A DNA stretch of 64,000 nt from Phlebotomus papatasi (lineage: Eukaryota; Arthropoda; Insecta; Diptera; Psychodidae), in assembly GCF_024763615.1 (NCBI RefSeq), contig NC_077222.1, positions 24,552,001 through 24,616,000 on the forward strand, given 5' to 3'. Shown one piece after another: positions 42,245 through 54,802 of this stretch (its first letter is position 1; every line of letters starts with the position of its first letter). Made by a program: the position numbers and the translations under genes. The notes below the pieces were generated by a model. The model was not told the origin of the DNA. It made no database searches and was given only the letters and a program-made list of their open reading frames with translations.

Positions 42245-44433
42245 TGTTTGAAATCAATCTAAACACCGTAGATGCGGGAGACATTTGCAATCAGAGGGTT
42301 TCTCTGCAACCTGTTTTTTATAAGCCTTGCTTTAATTCTAGCATTTAAGGATTGTTCAAAGTCCATCCTGAAGTGCTAGAAATAGAGGAAAGCCTACAAA
42401 AAGCAAGGCTACAGTAGCCCACGTCTACGGCAACGACAGTACAGAAAGAAAGAAATTCTCAGAGATCTTTCATGTGAAATTGACGTACAAGATTTACTCA
42501 TCCACCCCCTGTTTATCCTACTGACACATTTATAGCATATAAAGTATTGAAGAATAAGACGGAAATAAGCCTAAAAATAGTTGGATCTTCCTGTGAAATC
42601 CACTCATATCAATTTTTCTCAATTTTGTCTCATTTTTCCCAATTTCTTTCTTTTCCATTTGAGCTTAAATCAATTCCATTTCCATCCCTTTACTCAGAAC
42701 GGGATTTTCGCGTGCTGCAACTCGTAAATATTGAATGATTATCCTTTTGTATTTGCCATGGTTAAATATTCAACTTTTTCTCACACCTAGCCATTTTGAG
42801 GTGTGTTCACAGACTAATTCTCAAAAGCCAATATCAGAGAGAAAACTCGGTGAAAATTGAATTTTCCAGTGAGATTTTCTATGTCAACAGGTAAAAAGTT
42901 GAAAGTTTAATCTATCAGTTGTGGAGATTTTTCAATTTGTACTTGTGCTCTTTTTTTCACTTCAATTTCCACCTCAACCACTTGGGTGTCTATTGAGGGT
43001 GGAAAAAATCCAACCAACCCCCCTCTACTGGGGGATGTTTGGGGTTGAGAGTGAGAGAGGGTTAGGTAATGGATTTTGGGGGGTGAAAGTATAGAAGAGA
43101 GCTGAATTTTCTATTTTCTTCAAGTATGTGTTGTTAAAGTGCAGGCGCGCAATTCCAAAATCGCGTGACTTTCACCCATTTCCGACAATTTACCATTTAA
43201 TGATACTTTTGAACTCCTTTGTCAAGAGCAAACCACATTTTTTTCAGTATGCTCCCCCAAAGGGGGGGGATTAACACACAATTTTTCTCCATTTACCCGC
43301 ACCTTTAAATGCTTTTTTTTGTTGAATTGGGGAGGTGAACGAGAATAAATATTAACCACCCCAAATAATGGAAAGCAATATGAATAGTTAAGAGAAATTT
43401 CTCAATTTTCAAACTTTGCTCTTTGTCATTGGGAAAATTTATTAATTTTCTTTTTTTTTCTGGGAAAATAAATTCATCGAAACAAAAGTTTCCACAGTCT
43501 TTTTTTCTTTATTTCTGACTTTCATTGAATTTCAGGCTATGCTACTCGCATTTGAACTTTTGCTAGATGATTGTGGATAAACATGGAAATAATTATAAAT
43601 GGGAAAATAAAGTTTCATATACAAGGGGGTGCATTTATTGTGTTATTGTTCCAATTTTGGTACATCGTTTGAACAATAACACCCAAGAAAATACCGTATG
43701 AATCCTAAGACAATATACCCCCATAGAGTCACTTCCCAAAAATAAAAAAAAAATATATATGTATAAAGAGAGAAAGAAAGAGAAGCTAAAACTCATCCCT
43801 TTGCATTTCTGAAACTCAACCCCACGCAACAACATAATAATGAAGGTGGCTCAAGGAAAATTTTCAATTTAACATTTTCTCCCTTTTTGCTCGGTGTGTC
43901 CCTTCTCTTTACCTCTTCGTTATCTGTCACACACTGTAATGGCAAATGTCCCCCAAGAGTGCGTCTCAACTGCGTGTTTTCCTACAACCCTCCATGCCTT
44001 ATGGTCCAACCCCCCACAACCCCTCAACGTGACTTCCAAGATTTTATCTTATGGTTGTCGTTTCAATCTTTTGGTTTTTCAACGATGTGCCACTTTTTCT
44101 GCCTACCTGTTTTTGCCACTTTCACGATTTTTCACCCGGCAACTTACTCTTTTTCCTCAGAGATTTTCATGGTATTTCCCTAGGATTCTTCATTAATCAC
44201 AGCTATTGCTATCCTAGGTAAAAACCTATACCTCTTCTGACCGATATAACAACTGAAGTTAAGATGTATTGATACTAACAGATCATAAAGTATGACCTAA
44301 TCTTAAAATCGTAATTTTTCGATTTTACGAATTAAATTTATGCTTTAAATTTATAACTTCTGGTAGATGAAACCGACGGTGAGACTTCTTCTAGACCGAA
44401 AAATTGTTAGTGATAATTTTTATGATTTGGTCA
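42245..44433. other. No gene recognised; long unique island
   Basis: 42400-44220 is largely unique and pyrimidine-rich. 42820-42890 is splice-bounded (GTGTTCACAG to AACAG|GTAAAA) with one open frame in phase 2. 44161-44217 is similar (TTTTTCCTCAG to CCTAG|GTAAAA). Neither fits the other candidate exons. 43536-43580 is listed separately. Confidence 0.4.
43536..43611 (+). other. Possible alternative terminal exon
   Basis: A strong acceptor (TTTCATTGAATTTCAG) is followed in phase 0 by AMLLAFELLLDDCG and TAA at 43578, then AATAAA at 43606 and a GT-rich stretch just downstream. It would be compatible in phase with exon C. Fourteen residues cannot support it alone. Confidence 0.15.
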
Positions 44434-45159
44434 TTAACCCTGTAACGACGAGACAGTTTTCGCGGACCAAAAATCAGCAATAAAAATGATACCAATGAAC
44501 AAAACCAGTAAAAGGTCTTATATCTGGGCTTCGCAAAGCCAAAAGAGTCTGATTTGATGTATTTCTTGCCTCTACGAACGATAGGAACAAAAATAGCCAA
44601 AAAATTTAAGTAATTTTTCTGACAATACTAATGAATGATAATTTTCAATCTAATGAAAAATATTATGTTTGAGTATTGTAGTTTCTTTTCCCAAAACGGT
44701 TTTGCTTAAAAAAAAATTGGAAGTATAAAAAATATTTAAAATTAATTTTTATTATGAAAATTTAAAAATTCGTCATTTTTGAGCTTAAAAATTTAATATA
44801 TAGCAAATAGCTGGAGACTTCCAAAAAATATCCTAAATTCCTTCAATCTTCTACTTTGTCATTACGTACAAACATAAGGAAAAAATAACTTTAGGTGGTC
44901 AGGAAAAATTATTTTCTTTATAGGACACCAGTCCCAACTGTTGTTTCCAATCTGATCAGTGTAAATTTAGACAAAAATAGTGACAATATTCAAGATAATA
45001 GACTAACCAGAAACCACTGAAGAAGACACGATATAGTGTCGAAAGCTCTGGAACCTTAAGTGTTTTAATTTCGGATTAAACCACCTCATCGACGCTCACC
45101 GGAAGGACAATTTTGTCCTAAAACAGCACAGAATTAAATTTTTAACATCTGGTTCTAAA
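44434..45159. other. Lone piggyBac-like end, then AT-rich DNA
   Basis: TTAACCCTGTAACGACGAG at 44434 has the form of a piggyBac-type end, but no matching partner was found. The rest of the stretch has no gene. Confidence 0.35.
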
Positions 45160-45810
45160 GTAGTCTTTCAATTGTAGGTTTAGCCCTATGACAAAAAAAT
45201 TAACCCTTGGCCAGAAGCCGGTATTAGGTCTTTTCGTACATAAGTTTAATTTAGCGGTTCTAAGGGAAAACAGACCTTGTCCTACTGAGTTCATGTTGAT
45301 AAGCGTTTAGAGGTGCAAAACGTAAGATGTAGTCGTAAACTACATAGGCGATAGCAGCAAGAGATACATCTCAGACCTGACGTTAAGGGATTCTGCCCAT
45401 TGAGCGGTGATCTTGAATTTTTAAACTGGGGCATCACCGATCACGTGGCGGGATAGCACCGAACGATTTCTTTTTATTAGATATTAGACTTCAGAGGACG
45501 AGACCTGTATGAATTCATAGATACTATAGGGATGCTTGTCCAGTGAAGAAATGTTCGTCATAGTCCACCTGTTTTGAAATAAAAACCGCTATTCGGTGGT
45601 ACTGGATCAACAGAGAAGTTAAGTTAAATGGATAAACCCTCGGTCAAAAGCCCGTATCGTGCTTTAGATGAGTTAAATTTAACGATCCTAGGGGAAAACT
45701 GTCCTTGTTATTTTGAATTTATACTGAAGACCTATTAGGGGTAATAGTCGTATATTGTAAGACGTAGATTGTAAATAGGCCTGTCGTGAAACATTCGTGA
45801 ACATCTTCTC
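45160..45810. repeat. Direct repeat about 460 bp apart
   Basis: 45190-45340 and 45630-45800 share TTAACGGTTCTAAGGGAAAA / TTAACGATCCTAGGGGAAAA, then CTTGTC(T), GTCGTA and TGTAAGACGTAG-like words in the same order. A decayed AAACTGGGG MITE lies between them. A weaker third trace (GGGGACAAGCG...TAGTCGTAAG) is at 46068-46145. Confidence 0.45.
45421..45612. mobile_element. Decayed MITE, AAACTGGGG family
   Basis: AAACTGGGGCATCACCGATC at the left, GACTTCAGAGGACGAGACC inside and GGTGGTACTGGATCA at the right. The TA ends and one arm have eroded. Confidence 0.65.
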
Positions 45811-48461
45811 AAAAAAGAAATCACCGGACTCAGGTAGCGTATAGCGGTTATCAGCTAGAGGTTTAGCCTAGTTTCCGTAGGTCTCTGATCTGAATCCTAA
45901 ATCATATCATATCATATCAAGCTTTCGTACAAGTCATATTGTTATTGACTCAGAACTTACTAATTTCCGAAACCGGTAATTCGGCTTTCTTAAAGCAACT
46001 TGCCAGACCTTAGACATTTTTACTACTATATTGACATTGCTTAACAAACTCTATACTGGTTTGTGCAATAGGGGACAAGCGTAGGTATTATTCAAAAAAC
46101 TCCTAAGCGGTACATGTTGGCCATATTAATAGTCGTAAGTTTCTAATGAGGTAAAGTTCTGAAAACTTATCTTGCTTCGTTTGCAACAAACGGACTGTTA
46201 CTTTGGTATGTCACCGATAGATCTTAAATCTCTTAAAATGAACTTAAACCCAGCTTAAATGGATTAAACGAAAATCTTGTCTTTGAAAAAACCAGTCATA
46301 GATTACAAATATACTAAGTTCCTAAAATCGTTCTTTTCTATTGTATTTAAAAGATTGATCTTTCAACAACTTATTCAGACCATAAGTTTGGGTAATAACC
46401 AAAAGAATATGATTGCGAGTCTGAGCTACCGAGTTATGATTGCTTCTAGAGATATCAAAGGACGACCTCTGATTGTTAGATGAAAAGAAATCATCAAATT
46501 CAGCGCATAAATGAAGATATCCAGTATCAAGTTCAGTAAATAAGGGCACCATCCTCAAGGCAAACCTAATGAAAGCTTGTTGAAGTAAATCCAGGATCTT
46601 GTCTCCAAACATTTTTGACGCAACTCCTTAACACCTTGTTTAATTAAGAGAGAATCTAAAGGTGCAAAGGTTGACTTGGGTGTACTGAGAGTTCAACCTT
46701 ATTAAGGAAAAACGTTTAAAAAAGTATAACAAATCATGTACACCCTTTCATCGTTTTTATCGGAACGTCTATGTTCGTTCTTGTACTTCGTCAGTTTGAA
46801 ACATAGAAAATGCTATGGTTTTATCTAGTTTTCACGGTTTATCTGAATTGTTAATCATTTTACTGTGCTGCTACTGTCTTCAAAAAAACAGTTACCGATA
46901 TCAACAAGTTTTACCGTTTTTAACTTTTTTCGAATTTTAATTATTTCATTATCATGGACTAAGTTTATATGACTTATTTATGCTTTTAATGAAATCGTCC
47001 AAGTGACACTTCTTCGCAGAGTAATACAGGTGTTCAATAAAACTGTTCAATATTGAGATTAGCGCTTATCAATTCGATTATAAATAAAAGAAAGTTTATA
47101 AGGTTAAGTTAAAAGTTTCACGAAATCCAATGGTTTTGAAGATCCTCACAAACTTGAGCCATAATCGAAAACAAGTTTTTTGAAAATTTTATATTAAATA
47201 TTTCAAATTAAATTTTTTTAATTTGAGTTTATCCATTACCAGGAACTCGTCAAGTAATATCGACAATGGAAATGGGCGAAATGAATACCATTGCTTTACG
47301 GTATTTGGCTTTTATAAATTTGATAGTAAAGAATCTCAACTACCACTACCTCCTCAGGTCTTACCAGTGGTTTTCCCCTTTTGTGAAAAAAAAATCACCG
47401 AGGCTAAAATCTAGGAATTGTATTTCAATGGTTTTTATCTCACCTTTCAATTTGTCCTCCTGAATATACTGAAAAGAAGGTATGCGTACTTGAGTTTAAG
47501 GTACACAACTAATGCCTTGTATCATTAACCATTTTGGGCACAAAACCATGAATGTTTTGGAGAGATTTTCTTGAATTCGATAAGATCAAGGGTAAGATTT
47601 AACCTTGATAGCAGCTGAAGTCAATTGCTTGATTTATTTGAGATGAGAGGACGGGTTTGTCTGTTATTAATCTTGTATTAGGAATGAATATGATAGATAT
47701 ATCCAAATTAGAAAATCTTTCAAATTCTTGATAATTTTTCTTAACATAAGATATGTGATAAAACTTCATTTCAAGGTATGGTGGGTGTTCTACAAAGACC
47801 ATAAGTCGCTTTCATTAACCGTTTGGCCTGTGAGGGTTATAAGCGGACGGCATGACCGACAAATGTCTTTAAGTCATTTCCTCTGAGCATCATATTCGGA
47901 AATTATTATCAGCCCATTTAGGAGTAGGGATTTTCTAATTAGACTTATCTGTAAGTCTAATAGTTTGATCAGTAAAATAAATACACCTAAGTATTCAATA
48001 TAAACTTCCTTAAATAGAAAAAAAGAAATAAGTAAAAACTCTTAAAATTAGTTTTCTTCAAAAAATGAAAAAAAATATAATCAGTAATTTTATACTTAAA
48101 CGTTTTTCTGTAAAAAAAAACAGCGATAAATCGGTTTTCCCTCCAAACATAAATAATATAAAGCAGCTCCCGAAGTTAAAATTAGAAATGTGTCCCATTG
48201 CGGTCTTCAGCAAATTGTGACAATTTATTTGCAAATTTTTAGATATCTTGAGAACGGTGTGAGTTGGTGGAACAACACGAAGAACAAGCGGATAATAATA
48301 ATTCAGAGTGAATTGAAATTGAATTTTTTAGAGCGTGCCTTTCTGCTGATTTTTTCTCCTCAACTCCATTCAGGGAGCTTTTTTTTCCTCCCCGGTTTTT
48401 GGTGGAAAAACTTTGAAGACCTCGCACTTGAATTTCTGCCGGTTTTCTTCTTTTTTTTCAG
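45811..48461. other. No gene recognised
   Basis: A short (ATCAT)n run lies at 45902-45918. Frames stay below 100 codons. From 48220 a unique island begins, ending in a long pyrimidine tract before 48462. Confidence 0.5.
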
Positions 48462-48552
48462 ATGGTGAGAAGCTCAACTCAGGGCCAGAAATCAAAGGCA
48501 AGGAGCAATTCTATGCGAAGTTTATTCCCATCAATTTTCCACGAGATTGGGA
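48462..48552 (+). other. Possible internal coding exon D
   Basis: A very strong acceptor (TTTTCTTCTTTTTTTTCAG) precedes 91 nt ending at GGGA|GTGAGG. In phase 0 it reads MVRSSTQGQKSKARSNSMRS then LFPSIFHEIG and leaves in phase 1, exactly what is needed to join exon C to exon E. Another frame (beginning GEKLNSGPEIKG) is also open. No family is recognised. Confidence 0.24.
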
Positions 48553-48695
48553 GTGAGGGATATGGAAGATGGGGCTGAGAGGGTTTGAGGGCGGAAGGCG
48601 AATGAGGCAACATGTGAGCTTCTGTTGAAGGATTTCACTTGATTCTATCAGAAATGTATAATGGGATTTGTGTTGCTTTAACCCCTATGATTTAG

Positions 48696-48989
48696 GGAGC
48701 ATTACTCTCGCACGGAGCCAACTTGACGTCTCCATTTGAGCCAACCCCATTGCGCCATCCAAATACCTGCCTAGATGAAGATTCATACACAAGAATTATC
48801 CATGAATTTGGGGATGTAGAACGAGGATGGAGTGTTCAGGAGAAAAAAGAGTCCACGTGCCTCATACTTAAACAGGAACAGCAATTTTTAAAGCAGCAAT
48901 TCTCACAAAACATTAAATTATGTAGATACCATTCTCCTGATTTATCTAATTCTTTGCACTGTGAGAAATTGGAAAACATTGCTGAATAA
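48696..48989 (+). other. Unrecognised 97-codon ORF, possible terminal exon
   Basis: Open from the end of an acceptor-like stretch (CCCCTATGATTTAG) to TAA at 48987, with AATAAA overlapping the stop. The peptide has balanced charge (GALLSHGANLTSPFEP near the start, LDEDSYTRIIHEFGDVERGW in the middle, then a Gln/Lys-rich stretch that could be helical). There is no in-frame ATG near the start. Phase 0 would suit exon C. Unknown function. Confidence 0.22.
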
Positions 48990-50280
48990 ACATTAGGTGG
49001 AGGTGGTAAAAAGAGGCGAACAACTAGCAAAGAATAGTGACAGTTTTTTTGAAGATTGAATTTATGAATGAAGATTGAGATTTATAACACTTGCACACTG
49101 CAACAATTTTTAACTGATAAAAAAGCCCAAATGATTTTTCAGCCGTTATCTAGGCAATTTTGATTTAACGTTTTTCTGCATATAAATGATCATAGTTCTG
49201 GATCTATTGAATAGATTTTAGTGATCTGAAGAAAAATTGAAAGGTCCTGAACTAATTAAGATTAAACAGAATTGCAGAACTTAAGTTGAAATGCAGTAAA
49301 GTCTTCAGTTGAGTAACGTATACTCACATGCAACCAAAAGATTAAGACGCAAAGGCATATTGAAATGGAGATATTAAAAAAACAAGTGTACACCACTTCC
49401 CACACTTTCTTTTGAAACTTCCTTAGCATATCCAGAATTTATATTAAAAAAATCCTAAGTAAATGCAGCAAAAATAAATAAAAATAAATAAATAAATAAA
49501 AAATTAAACATAAATATTAAAAAAAATCCGTTTTCCAATAAAAGCTCCTTTGATAGTGATTTTTTGAAGTTTAATTGTTCGGAAGAGTTGAAAAATACCA
49601 CAAGGCCTATCAGTTGCGTCATCAATAAACAATTTCTAAAAACATGACTAGGAATTACATTGAATTAAGGATTTATTTTTGAGTGCCCCGCAATCAAATT
49701 TCAACACTAACAATTACAATACTAGCATTTCTCATTTTTAAACATTTTACATTTTCTCTATTTATGTAAAATATGTTGTAAAACTTGCCTCCAATACTCA
49801 AAATTCTGTTTGTTTTAATTCATAAAATTTATCAGACGATTGTATATTTACAAAAAAGGGTCCATTGCGATCTGAATATTATCCGAGGGCATGATTATGG
49901 AGGCTTAGCATGATTTTATTATTGAAATATTCATTTAAAAAAAAACATTTCTGTAATTTTTTCTCTAAGCTGCTGTTAAGCTAAAGTCATATAGATTTGT
50001 TTAGGTCCGGAGAGATCTACAGAAAAGAATTATATGAGATGAACAAATATTTCGTTCTATCTTTAAATCGAAAGAGATAAATAAATTTAAAATAAAAAAA
50101 TACAGATGATAAAATTCGATATTTTATTTGTGCTTTTGGAAAGATTGGAACCGGAAGACTATTCTAAATATTCTCATTATTCACAAAATATTTGCGATAT
50201 TCACAAAATTTGTAAAAAAAAAATATTGCTAATTCGATAATTCTTCACAAAATCAGAGACTTCCTTATACAAGCTTCAGA
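48990..50280. other. No gene seen
   Basis: AT-rich, with an (AAAT)n-type run at 49470-49503 and clusters of AATATTC words at 50160-50240. Nothing else recognised. Confidence 0.55.
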
Positions 50281-50475
50281 TCTAAGGCTTAGCCAAATGG
50301 CTCAACTGCTCTAATTTCTTATCAATCACGATTTTTTTTTGGGGAAATTTAACTTAAGGATTGGATTATTAAAGATAAATAAGCTATTAGGCTCTCAAAA
50401 AGCATTTAAAATAGACGCTATCTAGGATTTTGAGACCTATGGGAACTGGACTAAACCTTTAGTCTGAAGACCGCT
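50281..50475. repeat. Dispersed repeat, copy 2
   Basis: Second copy of the 28378-28570 repeat, in the same orientation, about 70% alike by eye. Ends undefined. Confidence 0.5.
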
Positions 50476-50554
50476 TTACAGAATTGAGGTCATTGAGCAT
50501 ACACCATTTGTAGTCTAAGGACTTATATAAATGATATATCAAAACGTTAAACGC

Positions 50555-51070
50555 GTTTCGAAAGTCAAAATTCCGAACGTCAAAATCCTGCAAAGCCAAA
50601 ATCTGAAATAGACAACATCCCGAATAGGATGACCTATTTGGGATCGAAATCTCGAATGGGTCAAAATCTTGGATAAGTCGAATTCCTGATTGTGCCATAA
50701 TCCCTAATAGCCAAAATCTCAAAAGCTATAAATTCCGAAAACCAGAACCACGAAAGCCAATATCTCGAATGGTCAAAAACCTGATAAAGATGAAAGAACA
50801 GAAAATTTCCCTCTGCCTCCAGCAAGCGCGGAAACAATCGTGGGAAACTTTTAAGAACTACGAAACTTTTAATAACCTCGAATTTTAGATTTCGGGATTT
50901 TGCTCTTCGATTTATGGTGTTCGGGATTTTGGATTTTCGGAATTTTGATCCATTTAGTATTTCTGCCCATTCGGGATTCGGGTTTTTCGGTATTTCTATT
51001 CATGGGAGATTTAGACGTTCAGTATTTTAATCTTTTCGGGATTTTGGAGCTTGGGATTTTGACCGAGTGT
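50555..51070. mobile_element. Foldback element with arms of CCAAAATCCCGAA-like words
   Basis: About ten diverged AAAATCtCGAA / GCCAAAATC words fill the left arm (50570-50790). About eight inverted TTCGGGATTTTGG words fill the right arm (50885-51065). The centre (CCCTCTGCCTCCAGCAAGCG, AACTTTTAAGAACTACG) is shared with 24110-24325. No ORF. Confidence 0.65.
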
Positions 51071-51266
51071 AATTTACTCCTCAGTTAATAAATTGGTTAA
51101 AATAATTTTTCGCTCCATTACGGTTTTTAAGGTTATTAATATTTTCGAGTATTCAGTGATCTTCATCATTAAATCTTTTATTATAAAATGAAATTCAATG
51201 AATATTAGTAATTTACAAAGTATTGACGTTTATAGTTTATTTGGAAAAACATTTTTGAAATCCACA

Positions 51267-51860
51267 TAGGGGAGACTGGGGCAAAATTTGTCAAAACGAA
51301 AATTTCAATATTCTCTATTTTCTAAAATAAAAGAGACTGAGGCTTGAAATTTTTATTATAGATAGCCTTCATGAACCTTCTTAAACCTACAATGTTTCAA
51401 GGAATTCGAGGAAGGATTAAGTAAAATAAAAAATAATGAAATTTTGAGCCCTATTTTTGGAATATTTGGCTTACAGAAAATATCAATACTGGTTAGCTCA
51501 ATTTGAGCACATTTCTTGTTAAAATAGAGAAAAATTATCTTCGACAAAGTTGTAGAGGAATAAAATTCCTATAAAATATGCCTATTTGATATTTTTAACG
51601 TTTGCGAGAGTAAAACGTCAAAAATTATCCGAAGACTGACAAAATTTGCACCAGCAATTTTGAAAATCTCCACAAAAACGACTTTTAGAAAATTATTCCA
51701 AAATCACATTTCTTTCGAGACAGAGGAAAATAGTCTTCTGCAATGTTATAGAGCAGTAAATTTCCTATAAGAATATGCTCATTATAAAACGTTTAAGTTT
51801 TCTCAGAGCTCGTGAAAGAATTAATTATGCGTTTTGACAAATTTTGCCCCAGTCTTCCTA
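51267..51860. mobile_element. 594-bp TIR element, TAGGGGAGACTGGGGC
   Basis: TA-flanked. Ends TAGGGGAGACTGGGGCAAAA followed by TTTGTCAAAACG, and the complementary GTTTTGACAAATTTTGCCCC then AGTCTTCCTA. Two internal blocks (51480-51600 and 51660-51800) look like an old direct duplication (GAGAAAAAT, TTCGACAAAGTTGTAGAGGA / CTGCAATGTTATAGAGCAG, TATGCTCATT-like). No coding capacity. Confidence 0.85.
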
Positions 51861-52168
51861 TTGTTTAGTATTGTATTTTTTTATGTTTCCAATAATTTTT
51901 AGTAAAATCAATTTGTTGCAAAATAGTTTATATACATACCTAATCTGTAATTATAAATTTAAAAAAATTGCAGATTGATATATACTTCAGCCGAGATAGT
52001 TATCGCAAAATTAAAATGAAATGTAATGCGTAGTCATTCAGCGAAAAATTATATTCACAAATAGTAACTCTAAGAGTTTTGTCTTTTGAATCATCTTTAT
52101 TAGTAAAAGCTAGTAACCATAATTATAAAAAAAACAAATGGTTTATTTTTAAGTCACTGCATTACTTG
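51861..52168. other. No gene seen
   Basis: AT-rich spacer. Nothing recognised. Confidence 0.5.
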
Positions 52169-52371
52169 TAAGGGAAGTAGGGCACCTTTGAATATTGGCA
52201 GCTTTAAAATTGGGCATTTTCTTTCATTTTTAATTGGAACAGGCCATTATCATGATATCGTTTAGCTCCACGAACCAATTGCATTATGATAAAGATCAGC
52301 TTCATTTAAAAATTGATTTTAAAGCTTCATTTCAAAGTTGCCCCAATGCAAAGATCCCCGACTTCTCTCTA
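52169..52371. mobile_element. MITE, TAAGGGAAGTAGGGCACC
   Basis: TA-flanked, 203 bp. CACCTTTGAATATTGG at the left pairs with TCAAAGTTGCCCCAATG near the right end, which finishes CCCCGACTTCTCTCTA. A decayed relative is at 1525-1734. Confidence 0.7.
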
Positions 52372-53941
52372 TCGGCCACAAATGTTATAAATAATTATTG
52401 ACATAAAGTCCTTGTATTTGTCCATTTAATATCCCCTGGACGATACACACAATTGAGCAAGGCAACAAGATATGAAACATGTCTATTTAATACTCTGAGA
52501 GACAGAGAAATTGTTTGTGTTTTAAATATGTTGCGTGGTGTAAGTTTTATTTAAATGTTTTCTCTCATGTGTGGATTTTTTCCTCTAACATTCTGGCTTC
52601 TTCCCAAAGAAGGACACTGGGTGTATGAGTTAGCACAGAATTTGGTACGATGATGGTTGTAGAAAAAGAATCAGACAAATCCCCAAAATGTAGCACATTT
52701 CTAATGTGGCAGATGTATTCACAGAGATTTTTTTCTACAGTTTTTGCCCCTTGAAAAGCAAAAAAAAAACTCTCTCCCGTGTATGAATATTTGAGGAAAA
52801 ATTCCACCAGAGGAAAAGGGAGTTGGGGCTCAGAGGGGTTGAAAAAAAATCTGCTGGAACATATATAAAATATTTTTCGTGAGTGAAATTTACGCATTCT
52901 TGTCAGAGGGTTGTTTTCACAGGGATTTGCCTCCCAACGATGGGGATTTTTCCTGTCTACCTATTCTCTTCATAAGTCTAATTTGTGAAGCGTAAAAAAT
53001 TAAAATAATTCTCGCATTTTCCACATCCTTCGCTCCTAGGTTGGGGTACAGAAGCCTCCTCAGGACCTATAATTTCGGCTTTGTCCCGTCGTTTTTTTAA
53101 TTTGCCCAAAATAAAAAAGGATTGAATGTCAGTGTGGAAGAATTGTTACAAAATTTTATTTATTCAATTTTATGTGGTATTTTCCACTTCACTTTCTAAA
53201 AATGTTGTTTTTCCCGTAAAAACTAAATTGACTAAAGCTGAAGCTAAGTGAGAGCTTATTCTTTTTCCTTGCTAGACATTCCAAGACATTGAAGGCCCAA
53301 CAGCTGGTAGTTCTCTTCTACTTCCTGACCCTACAATATATATTTTTTTTCCACCTAGAAAAGTCAGAGTTTGGGGATTGAAGACGCGTGATTGTACCCT
53401 CCGTCTCGCACAATGTTTCTTTCCATTATTTTTGGACGGTCTAATGTAGCGGAATTAATCGCATCCCTCTTGCAGAAATGGAAAATTGAGAGCATATACT
53501 TTCCTTCCAATACATGGGGTGACTACTCGAGCATTATTATCAATTGATCAACCAATACCAGACCTCACACACTTTCACCCAAAAATCCCTTATGCTCATT
53601 TCTTCACCTCCTAGCTCTCCACCTCACCCCCTTTCTCTAGGCACAACTCCATCAGCAGTATCAGAGATTTTTGCTGTCATCGAGGCTTCAGCAAAGTCTT
53701 CATTTTTGTGGCTTTTGCCGCACAGAAGAATTTTCCAAGTCAGGAATTTTATTATATGGAATGGGCATTGAAGAAAATTGAATTCTAATCGAGAATTTCT
53801 GCAATGGAATTCTTCTCGACGAAAAGAATTTTTAGAGGTTTTATTATTTTTAAGAAAAAATATTCAAAATTAAAACTGAACAGAAGCTTTTAAAAATCTC
53901 AATTAAAAGTATCCTGAAATTATTTTTGTATACTTGTAACA
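52372..53941. other. No gene recognised; unique island
   Basis: 52540-53820 is unique and less AT-rich, with frames of up to 110 codons (minus, 52565-52897) lacking domains and good splice pairs. Confidence 0.5.
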
Positions 53942-54151
53942 TAGTGTTACAAATTGGACAATTCGCCGGTACAAGTTGGACATGGCTTTTTTCTTGATAA
54001 ATACAGTACAATTTTTTTTAATCACTAGAAACTAAATTACAAAACTAAAGCATTGAAAATATACAAATAAAAATGAAGTACCAAATTTATCAAGAAAAAC
54101 GCCCTGTCCAAATTGTACCATTGATTGTCTAAATTGTACCATTTTACCCTA
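53942..54151. mobile_element. MITE, TAGGGTAAAATGGTAC type
   Basis: 210 bp. From the right end inward: TAGGGTAAAATGGTACAATT, then GGTACAATTTGGACAG, so the word GGTACAATTT-GACA is doubled at about 23-bp spacing. The left end has the complementary but eroded TTACAAATTGGACAATTC and GGTACAAGTTGGACATGG. TTGATAAA / TTTATCAA inside. Confidence 0.75.
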
Positions 54152-54534
54152 CATTTCATACCAGCGAAAAAAAAATTATCACAATATCGTAATAACAGAG
54201 AGATTTGAATGAAAGCTTTTAGCTACATTTAAACTATTTACGGAAATAAAAACAGAATAAGTGGAATCTACACAGAGCTTTCAAATGAAGCTTACATTTT
54301 GGTTGCATTTATTTATTCAAAAATACTGTAATATATTCAACAAGTCATATCAACAAATGGAAGAGATCAGCCTCGAAAATGTTATTGCAAAAGAAATTTA
54401 ATGGAAAGAAAGACATTCAAAGATTATCCTTAAAATATTTTAATCATTTAATTGCTTAACAGACTATTGAGAGGTAAATTGGTATGCTAACAATGGGCAC
54501 TGCAGTGTTGTAGTCGTTGTAGTATTAATGCAAT
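54152..54534. other. No gene seen
   Basis: AT-rich. Nothing recognised. Confidence 0.5.
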
Positions 54535-54790
54535 CACAGAGAAAAAATAGGGATGCGATTAACTTTTTTCCTCATAACTATAACACTTTTTAAGTGTAAA
54601 AATATATCAACATTTTTTAGTGTTAATTTTACAACTTTTTAAGGGTAAAATTAACATGAAAATGGGTAAATTTAACCCATAATACACCTAAAAAAGCATA
54701 ATATTTACACCGATTTTGGATCAATAATACAGGGTGAAATAAACATTTCCGAAATGTTACTTTTAACTTTCTCGGATTTCTCTCACAGTG
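54535..54790. mobile_element. MITE, CACTGAGAGAAA family
   Basis: 256 bp, ends CACAGAGAAAAAATAGGG and TCTCTCACAGTG, in the same orientation as the 5302 copy. Confidence 0.82.
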
Positions 54791-54802
54791 ATGCCCTTAA
54801 GA

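Noticed and set aside
43887..44196. Two overlapping frames of about 100 codons beginning with a hydrophobic stretch
   Set aside because: Two frames open over the same pyrimidine-rich DNA. The signal-peptide look follows from T-rich codons.
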